Part shown: positions 38,343 to 51,181 of the stretch, in pieces | Position numbering within the stretch: the stretch's first letter is position 1 | Layout of the letters: each line of letters opens with the position of its first letter | From: Penelope pileata | Taxonomy: Eukaryota > Chordata > Aves > Galliformes > Cracidae | Assembly: GCA_013396635.1 (NCBI GenBank) | Contig: WBMW01004135.1 | Span: 833,204-897,203 of the forward strand | DNA length: 64,000 bases | Direction: 5' to 3' | Notes under the pieces: model-generated | Seen by the model: only the letters and a program-made list of their open reading frames with translations | Database searches by the model: none | What the model was told of the DNA's origin: nothing | Translations under genes and position numbers: made by a program

Positions 38343-40860
38343 ACCTTTGGTCTTAGGCCACAGACATCTTGGGCACTACAGCTGCAGCCAAACCCACAGA
38401 GACCAGCCTTTGCCACCCCTGTGCAAGCTTGCTGCAGGCCTCTCCGAGGGACCAAACAAGCCTAATGAAGACCCTAGCAAGCAGCTTTACTGATTACCTT
38501 GACACATACAATATTGACTTTCCTCCACATCTCTGGATTACAGAGTCAGGAGTCAAATATTAATGGAAAGTACTGGTAGCAAAACTCTATCTCACATTTA
38601 AATCAACTGGAATGTTCAAATCATTTACTTTAAACTTCAAAAGACAAAAGGTTAGAAAACCTTTGAACTATTCAAATAAAATGAGCAGACAAAACCTGTA
38701 TGGGGTCTCAAGGTCCTAAAAGGGCCTGGCATTGCATAAAACTGTTTCTAGTACGTACATACATACACTGCGCAGTTTGTTACAGGATAGTTTGAGCTTC
38801 GTTTCTCCAAGGCCATGGGATAAGCTGGAAGGAAGGAGAAACTTTGATTTTATGTGAAATTTCAGTGAGATTTGACTCCTAGGCAAGTAAACCCAGTCCA
38901 CAGAAATAGATCTAAGAAAGCATTGCTACCTTTCCAAACAGTGAGGAAAAGTGAATAGATGTGTACCTGGCCTTAGGAACACTTGAGGCTTTCTGTCACA
39001 AATCCTGTTCCTCACTGCATTGGGCTTTGAGAGCAAAGCAAGATAAAAGTTCTTCTAATTCCAAGATGCTCTCACAAACCATCACAGTGCACGGATTCTT
39101 TCCCATGACCATCACTGAACATCAGCTTGAGGATGCAGAGGCATCTGTATGCATTCAGCTCTACATTTTTAATACTTTTGCATAGGTGAGTGAATTGACT
39201 TCTGTTGGTTATCCTGTTACAGCTTTTCAAGTAAAACGCTCACATGCTTTGTCAGAATTCCATTTCTTTTATTAAAATCTTGTAGTTCCCCCAATTCTGA
39301 TGACAGCTCAACTCTGTGCCTATCACCTCATCTAGAAGGTAATACTATGGATTTCTAACAAAGTGGAAAGGTTCCCAGGGCCACCTCTTCAGTTTTCTGA
39401 CTACATTCCCAAACAGTGCCACAATGGAAAAAAACTTAAAGTGGACATCTAAGAAACCATCATAAAATTAGACAAGGAAACCTTGCTACCAGGTAAAATA
39501 CTTGAGCAGTCCCAAATATCCTTACAAACTATTTTTCTGATAAAATAGAAGACAAATTCAGAAGTTGCAATGGAAGGAACAAAATCTGAGTTAAGCTGAA
39601 AAGAAAGGGATTGGTGTTTGCTTAAGAAGACTTGAGAAGGAAAGCAAACCTTGAGAAAACTCTCACACCAAACTTTGGTGTGCAGAAAAACTTCATTGTG
39701 ATGGTAGAAAAATCACTTTCCATTTCTAAACTTATTAGGGCTGAACCATAAGCAATGCATTCACATGACTGCAGTAGCTGGAGTTACAGGATGACCCCTG
39801 CGTAGAACCATGATTAATAACAATACCACAAAAACAAATCCTTACATTTCATAGCATGATGTCATCTCTTGGGCAGGGAATGATTGTTTTCTTTTGCTCT
39901 CTCTTTTGGATAAGTGCCAACACAATGCAAATACTAAATAAGCATTACTGGAAGCACTTGGGTGAGTATATCCCACCACTGCTCGTACTGCAACTCAAGA
40001 AAAGAAGTGCCTGCTCTCCTGCTCAGTTCAAAACAAACCACAACACAAGCACTGAGGCACAGTGTTCTTCAGGGATTCTTGTTCTGTTGTTATCATTCTC
40101 TGTACTCAAACAGAAAATCAAATACACTGTTTCAGGTAAAAATAATGGCCTGAAGGAAAAAAAAAAATAGAAAAACTGAAAAACCCAAGTCCCTGATTTT
40201 CCAGATTAATGAAAAGCAATAAAAGTGTTTGCCCAAATCTGCTCAGTTCCACTGGATTCCAGAAGACGGGTTTCCCCTTTCCTTGAATCTTTTGCACTGT
40301 TGCTAGGAATTAGTGAGCTGTGAAACTCACCTAATGAGGTCAGCATCAGGAAATAGCTCTGAAAAAACAGGTCCTGGAGGAACTATAAAGGACTCCCTCA
40401 GTGTCCAAGAGAAATCCTGGATGCATCGGCACATTGTGCAGCCGAGGCCACTGGAGAAATGTGCACGACTTTGCTGTTGTTGTTCTGTAAAGGGACAGCT
40501 AAGGAAAGTGAAACTATTAACTCATCCACTGGAATTTCTGCTCAGAAAACTGTGCCCCCTGTTAAAACTCCTCATAAAAGCCTTTCAGCTAGTTGGTTCC
40601 ATATGTTCCCCAAACCTGCAGTTATTGCTTCTGAAAGGCAGGAGTAGTTAACAGTCTGCGGCTTGGCACTGACCAGGGAGACCTAAGGACCTTTCTTTTT
40701 CTCTCCCTTTCAAACTACCAATTAACCAGTTTAATAAAACAGTTTGAATCTGACCAAGGTGTTTGGAGAAGCCCCTAACCACTACAAATCCTACTGATGA
40801 CATGCAGGCATCGCCTGGTGCAGAGTGTTTGTGTTAATAACACACAGCCCTAACACTAAC

Positions 40861-41032
40861 CATAGAATCATGGAATGGTTTGGGCTGGAAGAGACCTTAA
40901 AGCCCATCCAGTTCCAATCCCCTGCCATGGGCTGGGACCCCCACCAGATCAGGCTGCCCAGGCCCCATCCAGCCTGGCCTTGAATGCCTTCAGGGATGGG
41001 GATCCACAGCTTCTCTGAACAGCCTGTTCATT
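40861..41032 (-). mobile_element. CR1 LINE 3' end, 5'-truncated
   Basis: On the minus strand this ends in AAACCATTCCATGATTCTATG, the typical avian CR1 3' terminus; the plus strand therefore starts CATAGAATCATGGAATGG at 40861. It includes the familiar stretch corresponding to TTTAAGGTCTCTTCCAGCCC and a GC-rich section encoding the end of ORF2. About 170 bp are present, an ordinary 5'-truncated copy. It is less diverged than the other CR1 pieces here and hence probably younger. It lies in the gene's own orientation within the upstream intron. Confidence 0.93.
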
Positions 41033-41263
41033 TGAGATTAAGATAGGTTTTCTTGGTGCTGAGAATACCACGAGGAGATAAGAGCTCCAGCTCTGTGCAC
41101 CTAGGGGTTTTCATGAAGTGCTTAAGTTGATTTTCAGGAGCTCAGCACTGGCTTCAACCCCCTGACATTTTTTTCATAGAAACCACCCATTACGAACTTA
41201 CAAGTGCCAAAGTCAAAATTTGTTTTTTGGTATTTTCTATGTGTTTCATTGAATCAAGGCATA

Positions 41264-41285
41264 AAAACAAACAAACAAACAAACC
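41264..41285 (+). repeat. (CAAA)n microsatellite
   Basis: Five or so CAAA units in a row. Confidence 0.9.
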
Positions 41286-43194
41286 CACCACACAAAATGA
41301 ACAATTTCTAGAGAGAAAACACTGCAATTTGCATGAGACCCCCATTTCTTCAACACCAAGACTTCAACACATCATTGCTGTAACCCAAGGAGGACTCTCC
41401 TGGTTGATAGTAGCTCTTTTTCAGTCCTTAAGCTGACCACACTATGCTACTGCTTCTGAGCAAAGTTTTTGGCTTCAGCAGGGCTTGGGTATGCACATAA
41501 TTAACTTGGAATCTGGAGAGCAGTTGTGTGTGCGTTTTGTGGGTTACCTGATGGAACAGGTTAGTTAGCTACAGTTCTCTTAGATAGAAGTCTTTCCTTG
41601 CACAAAGCCAGGAAGACAACAAATAAAGACAATGGAGTAAAACACTAACCTCAGTTAATTTCTGTCTTGATAGCACTTTAGAAATACCATATAATTCCCT
41701 TTACATACATATATTACAAATAACACAGCTTAAGTATGCCAAAACATCCCAAAACAAGGTCTTAAATGTGTCAGCTGAAGTCAGAAGCAGTTGTACCAGT
41801 CACTAATAGAAGGATAAGCCCTGAAACCTTTCCTTCTGAATATATTGAACTGAGATACTTTCTAAAGGTAATCAGAGTCCAGTTTATTTAAGAAGAAATG
41901 AAAGGAGAAAAAAGCTTTGATATGGAATTTCCATTCTTTTCCCCTTCCACTGCATTGGATGGATGCACTCTGAATGCATTCACCACACCATCAGCACTGT
42001 CTCTTTTGCCATTAACTCAGCTTGACATTAGCCAGTAATGATGTAAATGCAAAATGAATGTCATCGATGTAAATGTGATTCCAGTCTGAATGCATCACCA
42101 AGGAACAGAAAGTGCATTTAGAGACACTCAGTCTGATGCTCTCTGCATCAGAATACTCTTCTGAGCCATTAAGAATATAGCTATTAATCTGCAACATCTA
42201 AATGCTGCTGTCCTTTGAGTATAATACACACATAACATGGAAAAAATAAATGTTTCTGTACATAGGTAACGTGGCGGCTCCATTGTGGGGCTCCGCAGAC
42301 TTTCATTAGCACCTCAGGCACCAGAACAACTCAGTTCTTTTTCTCAATCAACTTCACGAGAGAACAGTAACTGTGTAGCATTACCCCGTGCTTTGTTCAA
42401 TGACCAAATTGAAGCTTTGGCAAATAAATTAAGAAATCATTCAAATAAAAGCACTCATTCCAGATAAGCTCAACACCTCCAAAAGCGTCTGGTAACAAAT
42501 ACTTTCAGAAAGAATGAAAGAAATGTGGCGAGCAGAGGGTGAGCTTTCTTCAGACAACAATTTCCCATCTTTTGGAAATCTGTCTTCTCCTATTGCTCCT
42601 TCCCTCCCACCTCCCTGCTCTTCCTCTAGTCACCTTGAAGTCACCACCGTGCTCAGTCGCACTGCTTTATTTAGGAGCAGACAGCTGCCTGCTCCATGCA
42701 TAAAGAAAGCATAAAATGCTCTATGCATAAAGAAATTGGCCAGCCGAGTCTTCTACTTTGCTCAGCACTCGTATTCCTAAAATTGATGCCTGGCAGGATG
42801 CCCAGGACCCAAAGGCCGTTGCCCACAGTCCTTTTCCTCTACCTTAAATGGGCACATTGTCTTCTCTTTTGGGATCATCACTTTCAAAAGAGGCAAATGA
42901 AATCCTTCCCAAGAACCTGAAACCACATTTGCGCTCTTGAGTCACCAGTAAGATGGTTACTGGGCCCATCTGAGGTTTCAATTTTACTTTTTTATCTGCA
43001 GCCTAACAGAAGGAATGTGGAAACATGCACCCGGGGGGGCGGCTCGTGCCCCGGTGACAAGGGGCTGCAGCAAAGGGGCACCCTCATAGAAAAGAGTAAA
43101 GCTTTGGGAAGCTTCTCCTGGTTACAGGCAACCAGCCTGAGATTTTTAAAAAAGGCTGTTTTAATGATATGCTATGCATCCACCCATTGAAAAT

Positions 43195-43345
43195 CCAGCC
43201 CGTCCTGGGTATATTTAATTTGGGGTTTTATTCATATTACTGCTTAATTTTGAACTGCTTCTTTTTAATTACCAGCTGAAGCTACATAGTAAAATGGACT
43301 AGCCCTACAGGCTTGTTTTTCTTTCTATTATATTACAGTGAGGCA
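43195..43345. promoter_or_regulatory. Candidate conserved non-coding block
   Basis: AT-rich and repeat-free, with TTTATTCATATTACTGCTTA and TTTTTAATTACCAGCTGAAG, which carry a homeobox TAATTA and an E-box CAGCTG side by side. No coding potential is seen. Confidence 0.18.
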
Positions 43346-43735
43346 GCAGATTAACTCCTTCAGCCATCCCAGCTTAACACCTTGCAATGCCAGCACAGCC
43401 CCTTTCCAGACTGCTGCTCCTTCAGCAAGAAGTGCTGAAGGGGACACAGAGATCCACATCCTCGATTTCCAGCTCCTAGCCCTGGGTATCAGCATGAACA
43501 GGTGCCAATTTCAATGTATATCAGCATGCTGGAGCATAAATCAGTGCCTTTCAGCAGCAGGTATGCTTTCCAGCAAGGCAGATGGAGCAACTGCCTCTGG
43601 CCAACAACAAACAGTTTGGGCCAATGGCTGTCTCGGTTTTCTAGCCTCCAGGGGTGCACAACCAAGTTGGCCACTGTAGAAAAGGGAATATTTCCCAAGC
43701 CTGAAGGAGACCATGTCCTCATGAGGTCAGCAGGG

Positions 43736-43755
43736 AAAAAAAAAAAAAAAAAAAA
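43736..43755. repeat. A20 run
   Basis: An uninterrupted run of 20 A. There is no AATAAA signal in the preceding 30 bases, so a processed transcript tail is not supported. Confidence 0.95.
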
Positions 43756-45706
43756 TAATCAAGCTTTGGATCAGCATTAGAAAATGAAACCTTCAAGAGG
43801 AAGCAGGGAGCTGTAGTTCTCAGGGATAGGGTGGCTTCTTGTTAGTTTGTTTCAGCTTACTGTCATATCAAGTTTGAATTTATTTTAGTATGCAAAATGA
43901 CCTTGCCAGCAGTACATGGGGGAAACGATGAACAAGCATGGGGTATCCTGTGTATGTTAATAAACATGGGACTTAATCTTGCAGCCTGCTCACCTGAGGT
44001 TTCCCTCACTAAGGAAAAAAACACCTTTAATTGTCAAGACAGCTAATGGGATCTCATCAGTGCCAGGGGGTGTTATGCGGCACAAACAGCCTCACCAGGA
44101 GAACGCTGCTTTTCTGCCTTGCTCTGAGAGGTTCAGAGTTATTCCCTCAGGACCTGCTTTGGGGAGGTGATGCAGACCCTGTGAAGCACATCGTTCTGGG
44201 AGCATGGGCTTCTTGCTGTGCCCTGCCCATTGCAGGCAGCTGGAACAAGAGGTTCCTTTCTGAGAAGTACCAGAGGAAAGGGCCTGACTCAGCACAAACA
44301 GCATGATTTTTGTGAGGAAAGATTTTTTTTGAGTAAGGGCCAAGTGTCCTTAGGCCCTTGGGAAGGTTCACCCTGATCCTTTTGCTGATGGCCTGAAGGG
44401 TTTTTTGGTGCAGAGAAGCCCATGCCAAAGACCTTGTCCTCCTTCAGCAGAAAGCCTACCTGAGGGTCTACCAGGAAGCCAACCAGACAGTGACATAGTA
44501 GTGGGTAATGATAGATGGCCACAAAAATCCTACAGGTAACTTCTCGAGGCCTCATTTTAATCAAAGAAAAGTCCCTCTGTGGACAGGTGTTACCTCTGTC
44601 AGCCAGGGCAAGCAGCCTGCCTCCAGAAGGGTGGCCTTGAAGCGCTCGCACTGATTTCACACCACAGCTGATAAAAGCATGATTAATGTGGAGCTGCAGC
44701 CTCCCTGGGAGCCCTGCCGCCAGCCTGTAACCACCAACCTTGTCACCATGGCCTGTGAGCCATGGAGACGCGCAAAAACCCACAGATGCAGCGGGGAGAG
44801 TAACAAGAAATGAACACAGCAGCTCCCACCTCAGCCACCTTTTGGGGATTCACATGGAGACTCAGAGGCACCCGAGACAAACATTGTCCCTTCCCAGCTC
44901 AAGAGCAGCCAGGAAAGACTGCACAAGGGCAAGATGGCCCTAGGTGGGGAAGAAGAGGCATCAGATCCACACACTGCTGCCCTTATGGCCCAGGGAAAGC
45001 TGGGGCTCCACTATAGCCATGCTGCGGCCTGCAGGACTCTGGCCTTGGAAGCACCAAGTTGCATCAAGATCGTTCAGTTAGCCAGCGGAAGAAGGTGACC
45101 TACCCATCAAATCACAGCAGCTCAGACTTCTCATATCATCTACTTGCAGCCAGGTGCTCGCCTTTAAGCTAAGTGAAGGCCAAGAATAATTACTTACTGT
45201 TCAGCGAGCTATTTACCTCAGTTATTCAACAAATTAATTCCACTAATAAATGGGTTCAAGGAAACTACAATCTATTCACAGTCCAGTTGCCAAGACAGAA
45301 AAAATTCATAAAAATAATTATTTGAAACAAACTACTCTGTTAGCTTTCAAGGTCAGAATGATAAATTCAGACACTATTTCCTACCATATATAAGGCTCCC
45401 TCAGTACAATCCTGTTGTTTATGAATTATGGGAGGTTATCTTTCTAGAGACAGCTATAAATACTATATTTTCATTAACTTTGGGACTCAAAGCTCACATT
45501 ACTTCAAACCTTTTTTATGTCTAGGCTAAACAGTCTCCATTTCAGTCAGAATGACTATGAAACTAGCTACTGGAAGGGATATGCTGTTAAGAAATCAAGA
45601 AGAGTCTTCACGGATTTTTGCTAGAGCCAAGTATTGTATTCCTGCTGTGAAACATTTACATGAACTGGCAAATTCTGGAGAAATAACTTCATTCAAGTAA
45701 TGTTTT

Positions 45707-45757
45707 GCTGGTTTTCCTTTCTTTTTTTCTCCCCCTTTTTCCCCTTTTTTTCTTCTA
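45707..45757 (+). repeat. Polypyrimidine (T/C-rich) tract
   Basis: T and C blocks with few interruptions (for example TTTTTTTCTCCCCCTTTTTC). This is the opposite strand bias to the tracts at 27047 and 54095. Confidence 0.9.
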
Positions 45758-45833
45758 AACTAGGAAGAAAGGACCTAGAAGAATATTCTTTGCAAAGCTT
45801 CAAATATCTTAGAAAGTGGAGTATTTCCCCACA

Positions 45834-45857
45834 TAAATAAATAAATGAATAAAGAAC
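45834..45857 (+). repeat. (AAAT)n microsatellite
   Basis: CATAAATAAATAAATGAATA; the same motif as at 30115-30138. Confidence 0.85.
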
Positions 45858-46832
45858 AATAAAATATGATAGTTACTGCTGTTTTCAGGCATATACTCAG
45901 ACAGCAGAGAAAATACCTGGAAAAGAGACAGGCTTGAGGCCACTGTCTGTCCCTGCTCCCCAGATGCATTTCTTCCGCAGGTGATGCATTCTCCAGAGCA
46001 AAGCAACAAGACCCCTTTTCCCCTCCCCTTTTTCCTTGCCTGATTAATGCAGATGCACCGTAAACATGCCCACATGTGGCAGTAAGTTGGCACATGCTGT
46101 CATCCCCTGAAATACTCCAAGTTTTCAGCAGGTTGTTCCCTCTACAGCTGTGCTTTGCCAAGCAGATTCCCAGAAATTCTGCTGGTGTTGCTGGCATTGC
46201 ATTCAGAGACACGGCTCAGACAAGTTCAGGATATCCTAAGGTGAAAAAGCAAATCTCGTTGCTGCTGCCCTGGAATAAGAGCAATAGCAGCCTTTTCCGC
46301 AATAGTGGCTGTGACTCTGGAGCTCACAGGCACACAGCCCACTCGGACACCTCGGGGCAGCAGGGAATAAATGGTTTTACAGGTCAAGTTCTTTGCAGAT
46401 GTAAGTTGGTCAGCTGTTTGCCCCAGCCATGCTCTGCTAACTCAAATGATAGAAAACTTTGTTCAACATTTATATTTTGTAGAAGAGTAGTTATGCTTAA
46501 CATTTAATTATTCCTCACATTTTGAGACATAATTACTAATTTCTAAAAAACTTAGATTGAATTTTGAACAGTAAATGCTCAGAACCACTTATAAATGAGT
46601 TGCAGGACTGAAATTATTCATTAAACAACTCCAAACCCTGAATACATGTGAGAAAAATGTCAGACAGTTAATATACAGCGTGGAAAAGTGAACAGATTAC
46701 AAAAGAAGTTTCCCAGGGAACATTCTTTACTGAGCTCTGGTAACTAGAAGTTACTAGATTCAAAGTGTTAGGATACAAACATTTCCAAGACAAAACTTCA
46801 TGGAGCATTGTTTAAACTGCAAATACTGACTC

Positions 46833-46846
46833 TTTTTTTTTTNCTG

Positions 46847-46885
<39 letters not shown>
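46833..46885. repeat. Long poly-T tract (10 T, N, CTGTC, then 37 T)
   Basis: The tract has an ambiguous base at 46843 and an uninterrupted run of 37 T at 46849-46885. The length is likely unstable and the assembly is not reliable here. Confidence 0.95.
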
Positions 46886-49800
46886 CTGGTGGGGTGAGCA
46901 CTCCTCTTAGCTTTTAGGGAACTAAATTACATTTTAGTTTGCCTATTTTCATCACATTTTACTTTGGGCACAAATGACCGAAAAAAAGCTCTCCTCTTTC
47001 TTTGGTGATAGAAATTGAAAAGAGATTAACCAAAAAGCAATAAACTATTCCCTCTGAATTGCTTGCCCTAAATTTTCTTATTAGTGTCTACCCACACTAA
47101 TTTGAAACTTCGCAATACTGGCTTTCTCCAAATTGTCAGCTAGAATAAACTCTTTCTGTTCCTTGCAGGCTGCATTTGTCAAAGATCTCTCTGCTTTTAA
47201 AGCACTCCCACCCTCCAACAATTATATCAAGATTGTTGCCCTTTTCAGAATTTCCCATAGGTACGCAGCAACGTTAAAGGGGGAATAAAGCTAGCGTGGT
47301 ATTTTTCAAGTTATCATCATGAGACTGCTTTGTACACAAGCATGACAGAGTGAAGTGAAGCCCTGTGCACGGTGCTGAAGGTAGATGGATGGATGTTTGA
47401 GTCAGTTACTTCCAAAGACTGCAGACCTAAGCCATTAAGGAGAGTCCTGGGAGGAGAGGAAGGTCTCCTGATGGAAGAAACCAGCAGTTCTGCATAAGAT
47501 CCACAGCAACTCTTTCAATTACAATGGGATTTGTCAGGAAAAGCAATCCAGACTGTCTGCTCTTGTCATACAAGCATTGGGAACAGCAGAGCAGAAGTCC
47601 TGGCAGCATCACATGAAGGCTTCAGGCCATCCCAAGAATTAAGCCTGCCTGCCTCAACTGCACTTCATGGCCAAGAGACCAACATCCAGCTGGCACCAGC
47701 AGATCCCAGAACAGGTTCTGCTGCCCACCATGCAGTCTTGGGCATAGCTTGGCCTTTTGTATTCCCAACTAAATGCTACCAGATGAAGGCATCAGTTCAA
47801 AGGCTGGTGGAAACAATTAAAATCACAGAATGCCACGATTATCTTTCTACCTATAGCACTGAATTAATCATGGCTGATAGGGATCTGAAGAGAGCAACAA
47901 GGTCTGGCCTCTGTGTCCCAGTCAAGTCCCTGATTTATATCACAACCTGTCAAGAGATGGCAGAAGATTGCCCAGTAGCTGCTGAATGCCTTTCTACCAC
48001 CCTCCTTCTCTCCTGGGGAGATGAATATAAGCCAGGATATTCCTGTTCTGTCGAGGGTACCATGAAACTTAACCTCATGTTGACATAAGCATTAGGCCCC
48101 AGGACTGTATAACAGGTCACTGACAGAAAGCTGTAAGATAGAGCTTCCAAATTTGGCTGGCCACACACAGGCAGGCACAGCTTCCAGAGCCTGCGTACCT
48201 GTGGAGGAGACTCAGTAGCTAAGGGACAGCAATTTTTCAGATGTGTCTTCTGGTAGGTTCAGAGGCTGATGCTGCCTGAGATTTTTATGGGTTTTATATG
48301 AGGTATTTCCGTTGTAGGTTTCAAGGGTTGGATTTAGTTCTAAATACAGGAAAAATCCAGGGACTGCGAAACAGCTGTATCCATACAGTCACTATTAAGA
48401 GCATGATAAGTGAGGGAGTGCCAGAATCCATCCAGTACAGGATGGGACTGGGAATTTGAATGTGCACGTCTGAATCTAAATATCTTTTCTCAAACCTCAA
48501 GCACTTACGTATTTGTCAAAAGTCCTGCACCACAGACCAAAAGTGGAGTCCCACTAACTGAGAGCTCTGCTTTCCTTGGACGCAGAGGGCTTCTCCTTCC
48601 ACAAGTGACACACTAATGTCCATGTTACATATCAACCATGACATGGGAATGGATCTCTTGCCATATGCCAAGTTTTTCTCCATCCGTGGGAGGCAAAGCA
48701 GAAGCGAACAAGGAGGCTTGAGTCAACACAAGGGTTGATTTAAGAATTGAGCTTGCTTAAAGTAAAAGCTGCCACCAACAAAAAAGAACAAGTAGCCATT
48801 GAAGAGAAAACTGTTGAGATTTATGGGCCCCATTCTGGAGACATAAAAGGGGAGTCAATCATCATTTGAAGTTTATTTTTTTAATAAGAGCTCCTCAAAC
48901 ATTCCCTCCACTTTTCATTGCCAGAAACTTAAGCTTGTGGCTGTTAAAAAGTTAAAAATTAGGGGTTTCCTAAGTGGGAGCAGAATGCATGGTTGCTCTG
49001 TATGACCCTGGCTACTCAAACAGCTACTGCTAATTCCCAGAGGAAGCATCAATGGCTTGTGAAATAGACTCCTTTCTTTTCTTGTACAAATTATTCCTTT
49101 ATATTTTTGAACTTCTGAACCTCTGGGCTTAATAACAACTCCACAAGAAAGAAGGAAAATGATTGAGTGTTTATAACAACACGCATCTTTTTTGATTATC
49201 GTTCCAGGCTATGGCACTTTCAGTTTAGCTAAGCCTTAGTCATAGCCTTTCTGGAAAATCATTCAGAAACAGGGCAGAAGAGGGAAGAGGAGGACATCCA
49301 CTGCTACATAAGAACTGTAGTGACTGAACATTTTGAAAACTTCCGAAATATTTAGCTTTACAGTCTTCCTCCCACTCCCTACTTGCTACCTGCTGTAGTG
49401 CTAAGCAGGAGCTACAGCTGCCCACCCCCAAGCGCTTCAGCCTTGCAGTCTGCACATGGACTGCAACACATCCGGATGTGGGACATTAAAACATTGCTAA
49501 ATGAAGCAAGACAAAAACTTGAAAAAACCACCCACACATGCAAGCAAAGAAAGAAACAAATCAGGGGAAAATAATAGGAATAAACAGTCTTCAGCATCAT
49601 TTCTTTTCAGTTGTAAAGGGAAACCAATGTGACAGTGCTGTAATAGATGACAGGTTCTATTTATTTTCTCTAGAATGATCTACAGTTGTTGGATTCCCCA
49701 CTACCTCCCAAAACACTTATATAGCTTTCAATTGAAAAATGCCAGTGCTAACTCACTCAATAGAAAATAGCAGGGCTAGTCTCAGGAATCGCTCAGCTTC

Positions 49801-50039
49801 TTCCAACAGTCAATTTAACAAGCATTAAAACCCCAATTATTGCATCCAAGATCTTTTTCTGCTCAGTACCATCACTTTGTTGGTTAATACCAAGCTAACT
49901 CATAAGAATAATAGATTCATAACAGGAAGCTTGGCAATTAATATTTGAGCTATATCCTCAGTCAGGGAATAATTCTGTACTCTTTCAATTCAGTGGTGCA
50001 GCTCTATTCCATCCTTCTAAAGGAAGATTATAACAAATC

Positions 50040-50130
50040 TTAAAACCAGAAGACCTCTGTAAGAATCTAGTCCATGCAGCCCAGCAGCATGCAGCATTTC
50101 CTTTAAGACACTCAAGTAAGAAATGCTGCC
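50040..50130. mobile_element. Probable ancient interspersed repeat remnant
   Basis: TAAAACCAGAAGACCTCTGT and AATCTAGTCCATGCAGCCCA have the cadence of the same ancient CR1-like family as 60764-60825 (a 'ccagaagg...atctagtcc' pattern). It is too diverged to name. Confidence 0.35.
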
Positions 50131-51165
50131 ATGTACACTTTAGCAGAGCCTACAGCTCAGAGGCACATACATCTTCACTTGCCTATCAGCAAAGAGAAAC
50201 GTAGCCTGATTCACTGCAGCAGCTTTATGTCAATAAAACGCATCTCAGACCAATAGTGGCTTGGCTGAAGTACAGCCAAGCTAAATCAGCATCCTGGAGG
50301 TTTTCAAACATTTGCCTTTACATCAGTTATACTGTATATTTACAGCTGATATTTTTTTAGGTTCTCACCCGTATAACAGTAACTCTTTCAAACTGATGGA
50401 TTTGCACTGAACTACATCACTCCACCAATTACACCGTGTAAGTAAGGGAATCCTGCTGCCTTTGCTTATGCATTACATTGACCAGAGGGACAAACTGAGA
50501 AGTAGCAATTTTAACGGTTTCTTATGGGTGATAGATTTCCTTCAAAGATCCACATTTACTCAGACATCCTTCCTTTCTCCTTAGTTGGGGTTGTTAAATG
50601 TAGCTTCAGAAATCCCAGAGGTCAGGCTAAATCCCTACTAAATTTGCTTCATTAAACACAGTCCTGTGGCTGGAACATGCAGGAGCTGCAGGATTCAGGT
50701 GGCAGCCACCACTGGCCACTACCCCAACCACTGGCATTTAAATTGAAGCCCATTCATCACATGCTTATGGTTAGATCTAACCCTAAATGAGTCCCTCCAA
50801 CTTAGTTCTAAAATATTTATTACTTCTGAGTTAGTACAGTCAAAGGGAAACCAACTCCTAAACCCAAAATAAGACACACCACACTCCCAGAATGAAACAA
50901 CTTGTTGGAAGGAAGAAAAGGGGGACTGAAAACAATGGGTAACACCACCCTCCAGAGCTACACATCTACATCACCTTGTCAGCATCAAGCCACCCAGTTC
51001 CATTCTTATGGCTTCTTCGTGTGACTTGGAGCAAAGTGTGACAGTCATCATCCTACAGGAGCCTCCCATGGAGCTCCGCATGCCATCTTGTGTCCTCACA
51101 AAGTTATTAGTTCAAGCTGTCATAAATGTGATGCCAACTACAATCCTGATTAAGAAATGTTTAGA

Positions 51166-51181
51166 GCAACAACAACAACAA
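51166..51181 (+). repeat. (CAA)5 microsatellite
   Basis: Five CAA units from 51166. Confidence 0.9.

Noticed and set aside
43736..43755. Poly-A run that could be the tail of a processed pseudogene
   Set aside because: No polyadenylation signal upstream, no recognisable gene sequence and no evident target-site duplication.
44289..44783. 164-codon minus-strand open frame in a GC-richer stretch, with a donor-like site (CAG/GTAGGC) near 44459
   Set aside because: The peptide resembles no TIKI segment or other family, and no convincing acceptor fits; higher GC lowers stop frequency and explains the length.
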